64,000 nucleotides of DNA from Chengkuizengella axinellae (lineage in GTDB: Bacteria; Bacillota; Bacilli; Paenibacillales; KCTC-33759): the NCBI RefSeq assembly GCF_030730905.1, contig NZ_JAVAMP010000002.1, positions 558,001 to 622,000 of the forward strand. Reading direction: 5' to 3'. The notes beneath the pieces were generated by a model. It worked only from the letters and a program-made list of their open reading frames with translations, did not search any database and was not told the origin of the DNA. The position numbers and the translations under genes were made by a program. Below are positions 53,412 to 62,036 of this stretch, piece by piece (position 1 is the stretch's first letter; each line of letters starts with the position of its first letter).

Positions 53412-53430
53412 ACTCCAATCGGAGTTTTTT
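53412..53430 (+). terminator. Orphan plus-strand terminator-like hairpin
   Basis: ACTCC (53412-53416), AATC loop, GGAGT (53421-53425), then T6. It would end a plus-strand transcript, but no plus-strand gene lies upstream; the nearest genes are on the minus strand. The rest of the gap (53124-53509) holds the FadR promoter and, near 53465-53470, a TATAAT that may serve the next plus-strand gene. Confidence 0.45.
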
Positions 53431-53509
53431 GTTTAATAAAAGCAAAAAGAGATTAGATATATAGTATAATAGTTGTTTTAATATTATTTCCTAGATAGGT
53501 GGTCAAACA

Positions 53510-53968
53510 GTGCTTTTATTACATTTCATGTTGAGTGTCTTTCTTGTCCATTTGGTGCACGAATTAGGACATGCCTATTTTGCAAAATTGTTTGGAGCAA
53601 AAGTGAATGAGATTTCCATTGGAACAGGACCTGCAATGATTCATATAAAAAAGTTAACATTTAGATTAGGTTTATTATTAGGTGGTTATTGTTATTGGGA
53701 AGAAAAACATAATTTAAGTGTTGTACGGATTAGTATCATTCATCTTGGAGGTATTATTTTTAATTTAATTAGTGCTAGCTTCATCTTAATGTTGATGTCT
53801 ACATTTCAGTTTCCAGGGTATAAAGACTTTCTTATGTTTGTTTTATATTCTTATGCTTTGGTGATTTTGAATGGTATACCTTACCGTTTCGGTTTAATCA
53901 AAAGTGATGGATGGCAAGTGATAGAGATCTTCGTTTATTGGGTGAAAACTTGTCTGAAAAAGCGTTAA
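53510..53968 (+). CDS. Small M50 family (site-2 protease-like) membrane metallopeptidase
   Basis: 152 residues with about four membrane helices. The zinc motif HELGHAYFAK (HExxH) is in the first helix near residue 18, and the third ligand motif is NGIPYRFGLIKSDGWQ (NxxP...DG) near residue 125. Both halves of the active site are present in a minimal protein without a PDZ domain, like SpoIVFB-type or YydH-like small members. Substrate unknown. Start is GTG with AGGTGG ahead. Confidence 0.8.
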   Translation: MLLLHFMLSVFLVHLVHELGHAYFAKLFGAKVNEISIGTGPAMIHIKKLTFRLGLLLGGYCYWEEKHNLSVVRISIIHLGGIIFNLISASFILMLMSTFQFPGYKDFLMFVLYSYALVILNGIPYRFGLIKSDGWQVIEIFVYWVKTCLKKR

Positions 53969-54043
53969 ATAGTATATAGTAATATTTGAAACTAACAAGG
54001 AATTAGAACGTATGACATGGAAATGTTCTGGAGGTGATATATA

Positions 54044-54287
54044 ATGAGTGTGATCTTAGATATACTTCCTGAAAATCTGTGCTATAGGGACAGCCAAAGC
54101 ACTAGGGTTTACTGTTTAAAGCATTAGAGAAAAAATAGAGGTGTTATGAAAGTTGAAATTTCTTTCATTAGAATTAACTGGAAAACAATCTTTAGAATAG
54201 GTAGAGCATCATATCCCAGATTTAAAAGAAGATGAGGTATTAATAAAATCAATCGCGGGAGCGATTGATTGGAAAAAAATATTATAA
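54044..54287 (+). pseudogene. Decayed remnant including the N-terminus of a zinc-type alcohol dehydrogenase
   Basis: From TTG 54153 the frame reads LKFLSLELTGKQSLE, a TAG stop, then VEHHIPDLKEDEVLIKSIAGA, which looks like the first 45 residues of a medium-chain zinc-binding dehydrogenase with a Trp-to-stop change. It then ends without the rest of the gene. Just upstream, GGAGGTGA and ATG 54044 open a 25-codon frame, and the frame of the remnant also reads IGTAKALGFTV before a stop. The 345-bp region is thus a degraded gene, not a functional one. Confidence 0.55.
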
Positions 54288-54314
54288 AAGTGATATATTG
54301 AAAGGGCTGTTATC

Positions 54315-55259
54315 ATGTCAAATTTCCTTAAAGATTTTCAGAGTTCTGTGAGTAAGGTCGTAATAGGTAAAGAGCATGTGGTAGAGTTATTGCTCATCTC
54401 TTTATTAAGCAAAGGGCATGTTTTACTGGAGGATGTTCCAGGAACAGGAAAAACGAAATTGGCAAAAACTTTTGCAACACTTATTAACGCTTCATTTAAT
54501 CGTATCCAGTTTACACCTGATGTTCTTCCTAGTGATGTTACTGGAATCCAATTTTTCAATCCGAAGGATCAGGAATTTAGCTTGCGCTTGGGTCCTGTAC
54601 ATACCCATATATTATTAGCTGATGAAATCAATCGTGCTACACCACGTACACAGTCAAGTTTACTTGAAGCTATGGAAGAAAGACAGGTAACAATCGATGG
54701 ACAAACCTATAAACTTCCTGAGCCATATATCGTGTTTGCCACTCAAAATCCATCAGAATCTCATGGTACATTTCCATTACCAGATGCTCAGTTGGATCGA
54801 TTTTTGATGGTGATTCCTGTTGGATATCCAACTTTTGAGCAGGAAAAAGAAATGATGGATAAATATCGGGGCGAAGATCCTCTTTCAGAGATTAAAGTGT
54901 TGATTGATATAGAGAAAATTGTAGGGTTACAAGAACAGATTAAATCAGTAACCATTTCTGAGGATATTGAAACCTATATGCTTGCGATTGTACATGCTAC
55001 ACGTCAATCAGAATTAATAGAAACGGGTGTCAGTCCAAGAGGAACATTAGCATTTATGCGTGCCATTCAAGCTAAGGCTTTTTTAAATGAACGTAACTAT
55101 TGCATTCCTGAAGATGTCATAAATTTGGCTCCTTACTTATTAAGCCATCGACTTGTGCTGTCAACTGAAGGGATGTTAAAAAGTACGAAAAGCGAGATTA
55201 TAAAAAATATTGTAAAGTCGATTGAAGTTCCTGTTGAATCAGGGGCTGCTTTATCATGA
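54315..55259 (+). CDS. MoxR family AAA ATPase
   Basis: 314 residues. Walker A is LEDVPGTGKTKLAKTFA, Walker B ILLADEINRATPRTQSSLLEAMEE, sensor 1 VFATQNPSESHGTFPLPDAQLDRF, and sensor 2 GVSPRGTLAFMRAIQAKA. MoxR proteins act as chaperones that mature or insert metal into partner proteins with von-Willebrand or DUF58 domains, and a DUF58 gene overlaps its end by 4 bases. It corresponds to B. subtilis YeaC. Confidence 0.9.
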   Translation: MSNFLKDFQSSVSKVVIGKEHVVELLLISLLSKGHVLLEDVPGTGKTKLAKTFATLINASFNRIQFTPDVLPSDVTGIQFFNPKDQEFSLRLGPVHTHILLADEINRATPRTQSSLLEAMEERQVTIDGQTYKLPEPYIVFATQNPSESHGTFPLPDAQLDRFLMVIPVGYPTFEQEKEMMDKYRGEDPLSEIKVLIDIEKIVGLQEQIKSVTISEDIETYMLAIVHATRQSELIETGVSPRGTLAFMRAIQAKAFLNERNYCIPEDVINLAPYLLSHRLVLSTEGMLKSTKSEIIKNIVKSIEVPVESGAALS

Positions 55260-56470
55260 TGTGGAGAAGAGAAGTTCATATTCCTGAAATTTTTAGACGA
55301 GCAATATACGTGATTCCAATATTGTTTTTACTAGAATACTTATTGTTTTCATCTTTTATTTTAATATTTACGATTCTATTGTTCATTAGTATATATGCTT
55401 TCATTTATTATTATCTTCATCATATTCAGAATGACATACATCTGATGAATAGAAAAAAAACAGTGAAGTTATTTCCAGGTGAGACAGCAAAGATTCCAAT
55501 AAATATAAAACATAGAGGGATTATTCCTTTTCTACAAGGTGAGATTTTTTTTCAATCTAGCAATACGATACATTGTACCAACGTGAACAAGCTTTTAGAG
55601 GATGATATGAAATCAAATTACAGGTTTTCTATTTCACATCAATTCAATTCTGAAAAAGTTTATCCAGTGGATATAGTTGCAAAAAAGCGTGGAATAGCTA
55701 AATTTCAAAATATTGAATTAAAAGCACTTGACCCATTTTTTATTGGATTCTCTTTACTTTTCTATCAATCTTATTTTCGGACTGAGGTACTTGTTTATCC
55801 AGAACCAAAACTGGTTGCGAACGCACATTTTCTTGAAAAGATGAAGGGTGGAGATCATATTACAAGGCATTCATTGTTTGAGGACACTTCACTCATTCGA
55901 GGTGCTAGAGAGTATGCTCCTAATGATCCTTTTTCTCGCATTCATTGGGGTTTATCAGCAAAAAATAATAGGTTAATGACAAAAGAATTTGACAACACCA
56001 ATTATGTAAAATGGACATTTGTATTAAATGTTCTGGTGGATCATCCACAGTCAGTTAATAACTTTTCGTTAAATATGGAGAATGATATTTGTTATATAAC
56101 TTACATGTGTCAATATGCACATAAACATAATATACCCTTTGAGATGTATGCGAATGTAGTAATGAACAATACACAATCCGCATTCCATTTAGAACAAGGG
56201 AAGGGTCAAACCCATTTGTTAAAGGCGATGGAGATGTTGGCAAGGATCACTACAGGAAGTATAACGATTAAACCCAACCATTTTTATGCTTCATTGAAAA
56301 AAAGGGTGGATGAAGATGCGATTATGATTTATTTTGGTGATCATGGGAAAACAACTGAAGAATTTCTCCTATCGTGGTTAAAAACCGGAACTACGATTTT
56401 TACTGTAGAAAAACAAGAAGAAGTTGCTCATATCTTACCGTTCGAAACAAGGAGGGGGTCTGTTGTTTAA
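55256..56470 (+). CDS. DUF58 domain membrane protein
   Basis: 404 residues. Two close N-terminal membrane helices (about 15-55) are followed by a beta-rich outer part and the DUF58 signature GAREYAPNDPFSRIHWGLSAKNNRLMTKEFD (about 218-248). The C-terminal part has a von-Willebrand-A-like fold. It is coupled to the MoxR ATPase (ATGATG overlap) and to the next gene, which starts 8 bases before its stop. It corresponds to B. subtilis YeaD. Confidence 0.85.
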   Translation: MMWRREVHIPEIFRRAIYVIPILFLLEYLLFSSFILIFTILLFISIYAFIYYYLHHIQNDIHLMNRKKTVKLFPGETAKIPINIKHRGIIPFLQGEIFFQSSNTIHCTNVNKLLEDDMKSNYRFSISHQFNSEKVYPVDIVAKKRGIAKFQNIELKALDPFFIGFSLLFYQSYFRTEVLVYPEPKLVANAHFLEKMKGGDHITRHSLFEDTSLIRGAREYAPNDPFSRIHWGLSAKNNRLMTKEFDNTNYVKWTFVLNVLVDHPQSVNNFSLNMENDICYITYMCQYAHKHNIPFEMYANVVMNNTQSAFHLEQGKGQTHLLKAMEMLARITTGSITIKPNHFYASLKKRVDEDAIMIYFGDHGKTTEEFLLSWLKTGTTIFTVEKQEEVAHILPFETRRGSVV

Positions 56471-57656
56471 TTTTATAAAAAATTATCGCCTTGCTTGGTT
56501 AAACTATTCCTATGAGTCTATTATTATATATTTCGTATTAATTACAATTTCATATTATGAAGAACAAGCTCCTTTATTTATTCCTTTTCTAATTACATAT
56601 GTTGTTGGAACATTACCAATGGCATGGATAATATATAGGAACAATGGGAAAGTAAGCTTACTAAATATGTTTGTATCAGTTCCAGTCATATTATTGGTTT
56701 CTTTCCTTTTTGGTTTTTCAATTTTTATCTCGCTTTTCATTTTAATCGTGTCAATATGGAGATTTCCTATTCATATGAATGAAAGGAAGATAGAAAATCT
56801 TGAAAATCAAATTTTTATTTCTATCTTAATCTTACCGCTTTGTTTATTTTTGAATGCTGACTTTACAATTGAATTTTTATTTTATTTGTTCTTTATACAA
56901 ATTATATGTTTACCTTTAATAAAAAGAGAAAATATAAGGGTGGATGAAGGGACTAAAAGAAATTATTTATGGGTATTTTTGTCTCTAGTTAGTTTGTGTA
57001 TTTTAATTGTCATAAGTGTTATGTTGATATTCCCATTATTATTAAGAGCATTCCTGTATTTATCTTCTTTTATTCTTATTCACGTTATAGGAAGATTCCT
57101 AGCATGGTTGTTATCAATCATACCTGAGAATGAAAGGGTTAAAGAGCTTTTTTCTACAACGCAAGGGGATTTAAGTGAAGAACCGATGCCTCTGATCACA
57201 CAAGAAACGGTGGAATATTTTCCTGTCTTGGAGATCATTGGTTATACCTTGACAGCTGTCATTATTGGATTTGTTGGGTCTTATTTATACAAATGGTTAA
57301 AAAAAATAAAGATCTCCCCGCAACTTCCTAATTATATAGTGCCAGTTGACTCTTATGAAAGAGAAGGTGCAGAGAGTTTAGATGATATTGAATATCAATA
57401 TTCTTCTCATAACAATAAGATGATCCGCAAGAAAATCGATCGACTAGAACATGCTATGGCTAAACAAGGGAAAGGGAGAAAACCATTTGAAACAATAGAC
57501 AGCTGGCTTTTACGCTTGGGGGTAAATGAAAGTCAATCTATTCAAATGATAGAGGTATATAAACAAATTCGTTATGGTAATAAAGAAGTCTCTAAACAGG
57601 ATAAACATACTTTTTTACAGAATTTAAAAGAATTGAAGGGTAATTTAAAGAAATGA
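56463..57656 (+). CDS. Membrane protein of the MoxR-DUF58 operon, without transglutaminase domain
   Basis: About 397 residues. Roughly six helices fill the first 225 residues, an outer loop follows, then one more helix (about 253-275) and a cytoplasmic C-terminal domain (SHNNKMIRKKIDRLEHAMAKQGKGRKPFETIDSWLLRLG) that resembles DUF4129. In B. subtilis and most relatives the third protein (YebA) carries a transglutaminase core between the membrane parts; here no Cys-His-Asp transglutaminase motif can be found and the protein is about half the usual size. AGGAGGGGG supports TTG 56463. Confidence 0.75.
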   Translation: MFNFIKNYRLAWLNYSYESIIIYFVLITISYYEEQAPLFIPFLITYVVGTLPMAWIIYRNNGKVSLLNMFVSVPVILLVSFLFGFSIFISLFILIVSIWRFPIHMNERKIENLENQIFISILILPLCLFLNADFTIEFLFYLFFIQIICLPLIKRENIRVDEGTKRNYLWVFLSLVSLCILIVISVMLIFPLLLRAFLYLSSFILIHVIGRFLAWLLSIIPENERVKELFSTTQGDLSEEPMPLITQETVEYFPVLEIIGYTLTAVIIGFVGSYLYKWLKKIKISPQLPNYIVPVDSYEREGAESLDDIEYQYSSHNNKMIRKKIDRLEHAMAKQGKGRKPFETIDSWLLRLGVNESQSIQMIEVYKQIRYGNKEVSKQDKHTFLQNLKELKGNLKK

Positions 57657-57715
57657 AGCAATGATCATGAAAAAACTAGCCGTCAATCAAATTGTATTTT
57701 AATAGGATAAGCAGT

Positions 57716-57967
57716 TTAGCTGAGATGGATCAATCTCAGTTTTTCTGCTTTAGTTAACTTTTTGATTTCAATTTCTCTTTTTAAAGCATCAGATTTAGTA
57801 TTGCACTCTTCATAATAGACTACTTCAACTGGCAGTCTTCCTCTAGTATATTTTGAAGCTTTGCCTTGATTATGAACGGCAACTCTTCTTTCTATATCAT
57901 TTGTATATCCAGTATATAATGTATTGTCTGAGCACTTTAAAATATATACATAAAAGATAAAAACCAC
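57716..57967 (-). CDS. GIY-YIG nuclease family protein, UPF0213-like
   Basis: 83 residues, one complete GIY-YIG domain: FYVYILKCSDNTLYTGYTND (the GIY and YIG positions are YVY and YTG), RRVAVHNQGKASKYTRGRLP with the catalytic arginine region, and EIEIKKLTKAEKLRLI with the metal-binding glutamate. It matches the YazA/UPF0213 group. The start is uncertain: GTG 57967 overlaps the only GGAG. It is the last gene of the LysR-TauE operon, 10 bases after TauE. Confidence 0.8.
   Translation of the reverse strand: MVFIFYVYILKCSDNTLYTGYTNDIERRVAVHNQGKASKYTRGRLPVEVVYYEECNTKSDALKREIEIKKLTKAEKLRLIHLS
57720..57744 (+). terminator. Terminator of the MoxR operon, inside the 3' end of the GIY-YIG gene
   Basis: CTGAGAT (57720-57726) and ATCTCAG (57733-57739) form a perfect 7-bp stem followed by five T on the plus strand. 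It lies within the last codons of the convergent minus-strand gene. Confidence 0.7.
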
Positions 57968-57977
57968 TCCATTCTAA

Positions 57978-58712
57978 TTATAAAAAACTAGAAATAACCA
58001 TATAACTTCCTGTAATAAGTAGAATCACATAAGTGATAATGCGAAAAGCTTCCTGATTAATCCATTTAAATAATAGTTGTCCAAATAAGATTCCTCCAAG
58101 TAGTGACGGGATGGCGATCAGTGAAGAAGTGAATACAATTTTATTTGTCCCAGCAAATATGATTTGCATGATAAGACTGATGAGATAAATAAATAAATAG
58201 TAAGCTAAAGTCGTACTTCTAAGTGTTGATTTATCCGTATTCACTCCAGCAAAATATAATAATAACGGAGGTCCTGGTACTCCAATACTAGTTGTTAAAG
58301 CCCCCGATATGCCACCAGTGAAAAAATCTTTTATGCGTGAACGTTTAATAGTTAATTTGAAAATCAATAGTACTGTTAAAATTAGAATCAAGATGCCAAT
58401 GAATATTTTAAACGTTTCAACATCAAATGTTAAATAGATAAATAAACCTGGAGTGATTCCAACTGTACTTCCAATGATTAACCTTTTAACCAATGTTTTA
58501 TTTATATCATGTCTAACTTTATATATCATAATCATAGAGATGAATAGAGAAAGAACAATGTTGATTTGTATTGCTTCCTGTGCTGGATAGATTAAAAAGA
58601 GAAAAGGGGTACCTAAAATAGAAAACCCAAATCCTGTACTTGTCTGTAAAGAAGTAGCCAAAAAAACAATAGTAATTAAAATAATCCAATCCAATGTATT
58701 CCCAACTTTCAT
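57978..58712 (-). CDS. TauE/SafE (TSUP) family membrane exporter
   Basis: 244 residues with about eight helices in two homologous halves. The first half has STGFGFSILGTPFLFLI (about 26-42) and the second GISGALTTSIGVPGPPLLLYFAG (about 131-153), both conserved in TSUP proteins, which export sulfite, sulfoacetate or other small anions. It starts 9 bases after the LysR stop without its own strong ribosome binding site, so it is translationally coupled. The divergent D-cysteine desulfhydrase-like gene suggests a sulfur-related substrate. Confidence 0.8.
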   Translation of the reverse strand: MKVGNTLDWIILITIVFLATSLQTSTGFGFSILGTPFLFLIYPAQEAIQINIVLSLFISMIMIYKVRHDINKTLVKRLIIGSTVGITPGLFIYLTFDVETFKIFIGILILILTVLLIFKLTIKRSRIKDFFTGGISGALTTSIGVPGPPLLLYFAGVNTDKSTLRSTTLAYYLFIYLISLIMQIIFAGTNKIVFTSSLIAIPSLLGGILFGQLLFKWINQEAFRIITYVILLITGSYMVISSFL

Positions 58713-58721
58713 TCTGTGACT

Positions 58722-59600
58722 TTAGTTTTGGACTCGTAGAAATTGTAAAAATAAATCTGCTGTTTTTGTTTTTAAGTTTGCAGGATGTGTAATGCAAATA
58801 AAGTTTCTTTCAATAGGGTGGTTTTTTATTTTTAGCGGTTTAAGGGTTTTTAATATTATTTCTTTTTGGATTGCCCATTTTGAAATGATAGATATCCCTA
58901 GACTTGCTTCCACCGATTCTTTGATCGTTTGTGATGTACCAAATTCCATGACTGAATTAGGAGAAAACATAAAATTCGAAAACAATTTATCAACAGTACT
59001 TCGAGTGCCTGAACCTGGTTTTCGAAGAATCCATTTTTCACTTATTAGTTGTTCAAATTCAACTTCATTTTGGTTTGCCAGCGGGTGATCAGGAGATATA
59101 ATAACGACCAACTCATCCTTCGATAATGGAATTTGATCCAACCCGACAAAATCAATATGATCCTCAACAATGCCCAGCTCAATCTCATGATTCATCACTA
59201 AATTGAAAATATCTTGAGAGTTTTTAACCGTGATGTGAGGGATAACCTTCTCATGTTTTTCTGAAAATTGCGAGATCAATTTAGGCAACAGATACTCACC
59301 GAAGGTATAACCAGAGCCAATATGAAGTGGACCGCTAGGGACAAGCTTCAAATCATCGATGAGTCTTTGAATGTGTGCATACTGGTTTAAAAGATTTTTA
59401 GCATGAAAATATAAAATCTCACCCGCTTTTGTTAATCTGACAAACTTATTTGTACGCTCAAATAGTTTAATTCCGAATTTTTCTTCCAGCGTTTTTATAT
59501 GAATACTCACAGCAGACTGAGTTAAATGCAGTTCTTCAGCAGCACGAGTGAAATTTTTCTTTTCTGCTACTGCAATAAAAATGCGTAAATGATGATCCAA
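58722..59600 (-). CDS. LysR family transcriptional regulator
   Basis: 292 residues. The N-terminal helix-turn-helix is typical: LRIFIAVAEKKNFTRAAEELHLTQSAVSIHIKTLEEKFGIKLFERTNKFVRLTKAG. The C-terminal periplasmic-binding-like domain (about 90-292) includes GPLHIGSGYTFGEYLLPKLI and WILRKPGSGTRSTVDKLF, which resembles CysL/CbbR-type regulators. It probably controls both its own operon and the divergent PLP enzyme across the 137-bp gap. Confidence 0.85.
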   Translation of the reverse strand: MDHHLRIFIAVAEKKNFTRAAEELHLTQSAVSIHIKTLEEKFGIKLFERTNKFVRLTKAGEILYFHAKNLLNQYAHIQRLIDDLKLVPSGPLHIGSGYTFGEYLLPKLISQFSEKHEKVIPHITVKNSQDIFNLVMNHEIELGIVEDHIDFVGLDQIPLSKDELVVIISPDHPLANQNEVEFEQLISEKWILRKPGSGTRSTVDKLFSNFMFSPNSVMEFGTSQTIKESVEASLGISIISKWAIQKEIILKTLKPLKIKNHPIERNFICITHPANLKTKTADLFLQFLRVQN

Positions 59601-59737
59601 TTTTGCTCACTTCCTATACCTATCATTAAAAAAACTCATCATAAACATAAAAATAATAAATTTTACAAATGATAGAATCAAAATTATTCTAAGTATACAC
59701 AAAAAACGAAAAAAAGGAAATCAAAAAAAAGGAGAAA

Positions 59738-60757
59738 ATGAAAATGAATCTACAAGAATTTCCACGTCAAATCTATACTGAATTTAAGACACCGATTCAA
59801 CCTCTGTGTCATTTATCCAAAAGGTTAGGTGGACCTAATATTTATGTAAAAAGAGATGATTTACTTGGTCTAACAGGTGGTGGTAATAAAACGAGAAAAC
59901 TAGAGTTTTTAGTTGCCGATGCATTAAAACAAGGTGCAGATACATTGATTACAACTGGAGCTGTTCAATCTAATCACTGTAGATTGACACTTGCCGCTGC
60001 GGTAAAAGAAGGATTACGTTGCAGGTTGCTTTTAGAAGAGAGAAATCGAAAATATAATCCAAATGCAAATGGCAATCACTTTTTATTTGAATTAATGGAT
60101 GTGGAACAATTAAAGGTTGTGCCAGACGGAACGGATGTTGTAAAAGAAATGGAAGCAATGAAGCAAGAGCTAGAATTAGAAGGAAGAAATGGTTACATTG
60201 TAGCAGAAGGAGGCGGGAACGATATAGGTGCAATGGGGTACATGAATTGTTCTTATGAGATTTTAGAACAATCAGACGAAATGGATTTGAAATTTGACCA
60301 TATTGTAACCGCAAGTGGAAGTGGTGGGACTCATGCAGGTCTTGTTGCGGGTATCCACACAAGTAAAGCAGATGTATCGATTACTGGAATAAATGTGAGG
60401 CGTAGTAAATTGCAGCAAGAAGAGAAGGTATACGGCATTATCAAAAATCTATCAAATCGTCTTATTCTTCAAGATATAATTCCAAGGAAAACAGTTCAAT
60501 GTTTTGATGATTACATTGGTCCCGGTTATGCACTTCCTTCCGAAGAAACGATAAATGCAATACAATTGTTAGCACAAACAGAAGGGATTTTACTTGATCC
60601 TGTATATACAGGAAAAGTTATGGCGGGTTTAATAGGTTTAGTGAAAAAGGGTTACTTCTCCAAAGAAGACAAAGTACTTTTCATCCATACTGGAGGAACT
60701 CCTGCAATTTATGAATATGCGTCTACTATTTTAAATAAAGAAAATAATCCCAAATAG
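59738..60757 (+). CDS. PLP-dependent D-cysteine desulfhydrase / ACC-deaminase family enzyme
   Basis: 339 residues. The PLP lysine is in GGGNKTRKLEFLVADAL (about 50), followed by TTGAVQSNHCRLTLAAA. The phosphate loop is ASGSGGTHAGL (about 198) and LDPVYTGKVMAGL and IHTGGTPAIY complete the pattern. The family includes D-cysteine desulfhydrase (DcyD) and 1-aminocyclopropane-1-carboxylate deaminase; the VQSNHCRL region and length fit DcyD better, but I cannot decide. AAAGGAG precedes ATG 59738. A strong terminator follows. Confidence 0.8.
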   Translation: MKMNLQEFPRQIYTEFKTPIQPLCHLSKRLGGPNIYVKRDDLLGLTGGGNKTRKLEFLVADALKQGADTLITTGAVQSNHCRLTLAAAVKEGLRCRLLLEERNRKYNPNANGNHFLFELMDVEQLKVVPDGTDVVKEMEAMKQELELEGRNGYIVAEGGGNDIGAMGYMNCSYEILEQSDEMDLKFDHIVTASGSGGTHAGLVAGIHTSKADVSITGINVRRSKLQQEEKVYGIIKNLSNRLILQDIIPRKTVQCFDDYIGPGYALPSEETINAIQLLAQTEGILLDPVYTGKVMAGLIGLVKKGYFSKEDKVLFIHTGGTPAIYEYASTILNKENNPK

Positions 60758-60804
60758 ATTATATTGATGTAATAAAAACTGAAAGACCATTTAATTAAAT
60801 TCAT

Positions 60805-60837
60805 CCCTATGAATTAAGATTCATAGGGAGTTTTTTT
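60805..60837 (+). terminator. Intrinsic terminator after the PLP enzyme gene
   Basis: CCCTATGAAT (60805-60814) and ATTCATAGGG (60819-60828) form a perfect 10-bp stem followed by seven T. Confidence 0.9.
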
Positions 60838-61036
60838 AGTATTCGAAGTAAAGTCGTTATTGTAAAATCACAGGACAATTGATATAAAATCTTTATAATA
60901 ATTTGTTTGTTCATTATTTGTGTAGGGAAAGCCTATTTTTCAAATAATCTCAAAATAATAGAAACTTTCTCCAATAAATATCGTTTATATAGTTATATAA
61001 TAAATATATAAAGAGATTTTTGTGAAGAGGTGGAGT

Positions 61037-61852
61037 ATGGAGCAAATATTAAAAACTGCAGAGAAGGTCGCAGTTGATGCAGTTCTAAGTGCAGGGAGAA
61101 TAGCAAGAGAGAAATTTAATAGTAGTGATATCATTATTGAAGAAAAAGGGTCGTCTGGTGATGTAGTGACTGAAGTCGATTATCTTGCAGAAAAAGAAAT
61201 ATTACATAAAATACAAGAGCATTTCCCAAACCATCAAATCCGAAGTGAAGAAACAGGTTGGTTAGGTGTTGAGGGAGATTGGTTATGGATAGTAGATCCG
61301 TTAGATGGTACGAATAATTTTACAATTGGTTTACCTATTTTTGGAGTATCTATTACTCTATTATATAAAAAAGAAGCCGTGTTAGGCGTTATTTATGATT
61401 CCATGCTCGACAAAATTTATATGGCTGAAAACAATAAAGGAGCCATATGTGAAGATGAGTTTATTAAGGTTAAATCCTCTTCAACAATCGAAAAAATGAC
61501 GGTTGGTTGGATTCAAGGACACGTTGTTCAAAATGATCAGAATGCTAGAAAATTAAAGTATCATCTTGACTATACATTTAAGCGAACACTTAGCTTATGG
61601 GCACCAACTCTAATTTGGGCTATGTTAGCCAGGGGAGATATTGATGGAGTTGTCCTTTACAATTCCGAGGGAGATGATTTATATAGCGGACTTCTTTTAG
61701 CAAAAGAAGCCGGCGCGATGATTATGGATTTTGAAGGGAACACTTTTGAAGGTATGAATCCAGAACCTTATATTATTGCATGTCACCCAGATCATAAAGA
61801 AAGGTTTTTGGAGATTGTTAAAGAAGGATTAGATGAGAAGGTTGTAGATTAA
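61037..61852 (+). CDS. Inositol monophosphatase family protein
   Basis: About 271 residues. The metal-binding motifs are present: GDVVTEVDYLAEKEI near residue 42, SEET for the first glutamate, and IVDPLDGTNNFTIGLPIFGVSI (about 88-109). The C-terminal metal site, usually WD, reads GDDLYSGLLLAKEAGA. Substrates may be inositol phosphate, fructose 1,6-bisphosphate or 3'-phosphoadenosine nucleotides. AAGAGGTGG at 61025-61033 points to ATG 61037 rather than GTG 61022. Confidence 0.8.
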   Translation: MEQILKTAEKVAVDAVLSAGRIAREKFNSSDIIIEEKGSSGDVVTEVDYLAEKEILHKIQEHFPNHQIRSEETGWLGVEGDWLWIVDPLDGTNNFTIGLPIFGVSITLLYKKEAVLGVIYDSMLDKIYMAENNKGAICEDEFIKVKSSSTIEKMTVGWIQGHVVQNDQNARKLKYHLDYTFKRTLSLWAPTLIWAMLARGDIDGVVLYNSEGDDLYSGLLLAKEAGAMIMDFEGNTFEGMNPEPYIIACHPDHKERFLEIVKEGLDEKVVD

Positions 61853-61853
61853 T

Positions 61854-62009
61854 ATGGATTTTTTTATATTAGTTATTTGTATTATTTGCATCATAATCGT
61901 GTCCACATTTCTAGGTAATCAAACAGTGATGATAAAAGAGATGAGATCAATAAAAACACTGTTACAAGAGCTAAAGGATGATCTAAAGGAGAGAGATCAA
62001 AATAAGTAG
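61854..62009 (+). CDS. 51-residue single-span membrane peptide
   Basis: The frame starts one base after the stop of the phosphatase gene. It encodes a hydrophobic N-terminal helix (FFILVICIICIIIVSTFLG) followed by a charged, coiled-coil-like tail (MIKEMRSIKTLLQELKDDLKERDQNK). This is the same plan as the DUF4083-like protein at 2355-2567, though the sequence is not clearly related. AGAAGG lies 12 bases ahead. Position, length and composition suggest a real small gene in the operon that ends with fosB. Confidence 0.6.
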   Translation: MDFFILVICIICIIIVSTFLGNQTVMIKEMRSIKTLLQELKDDLKERDQNK

Positions 62010-62036
62010 ACAGTATTTAGGGAGGCACACTCTTAT

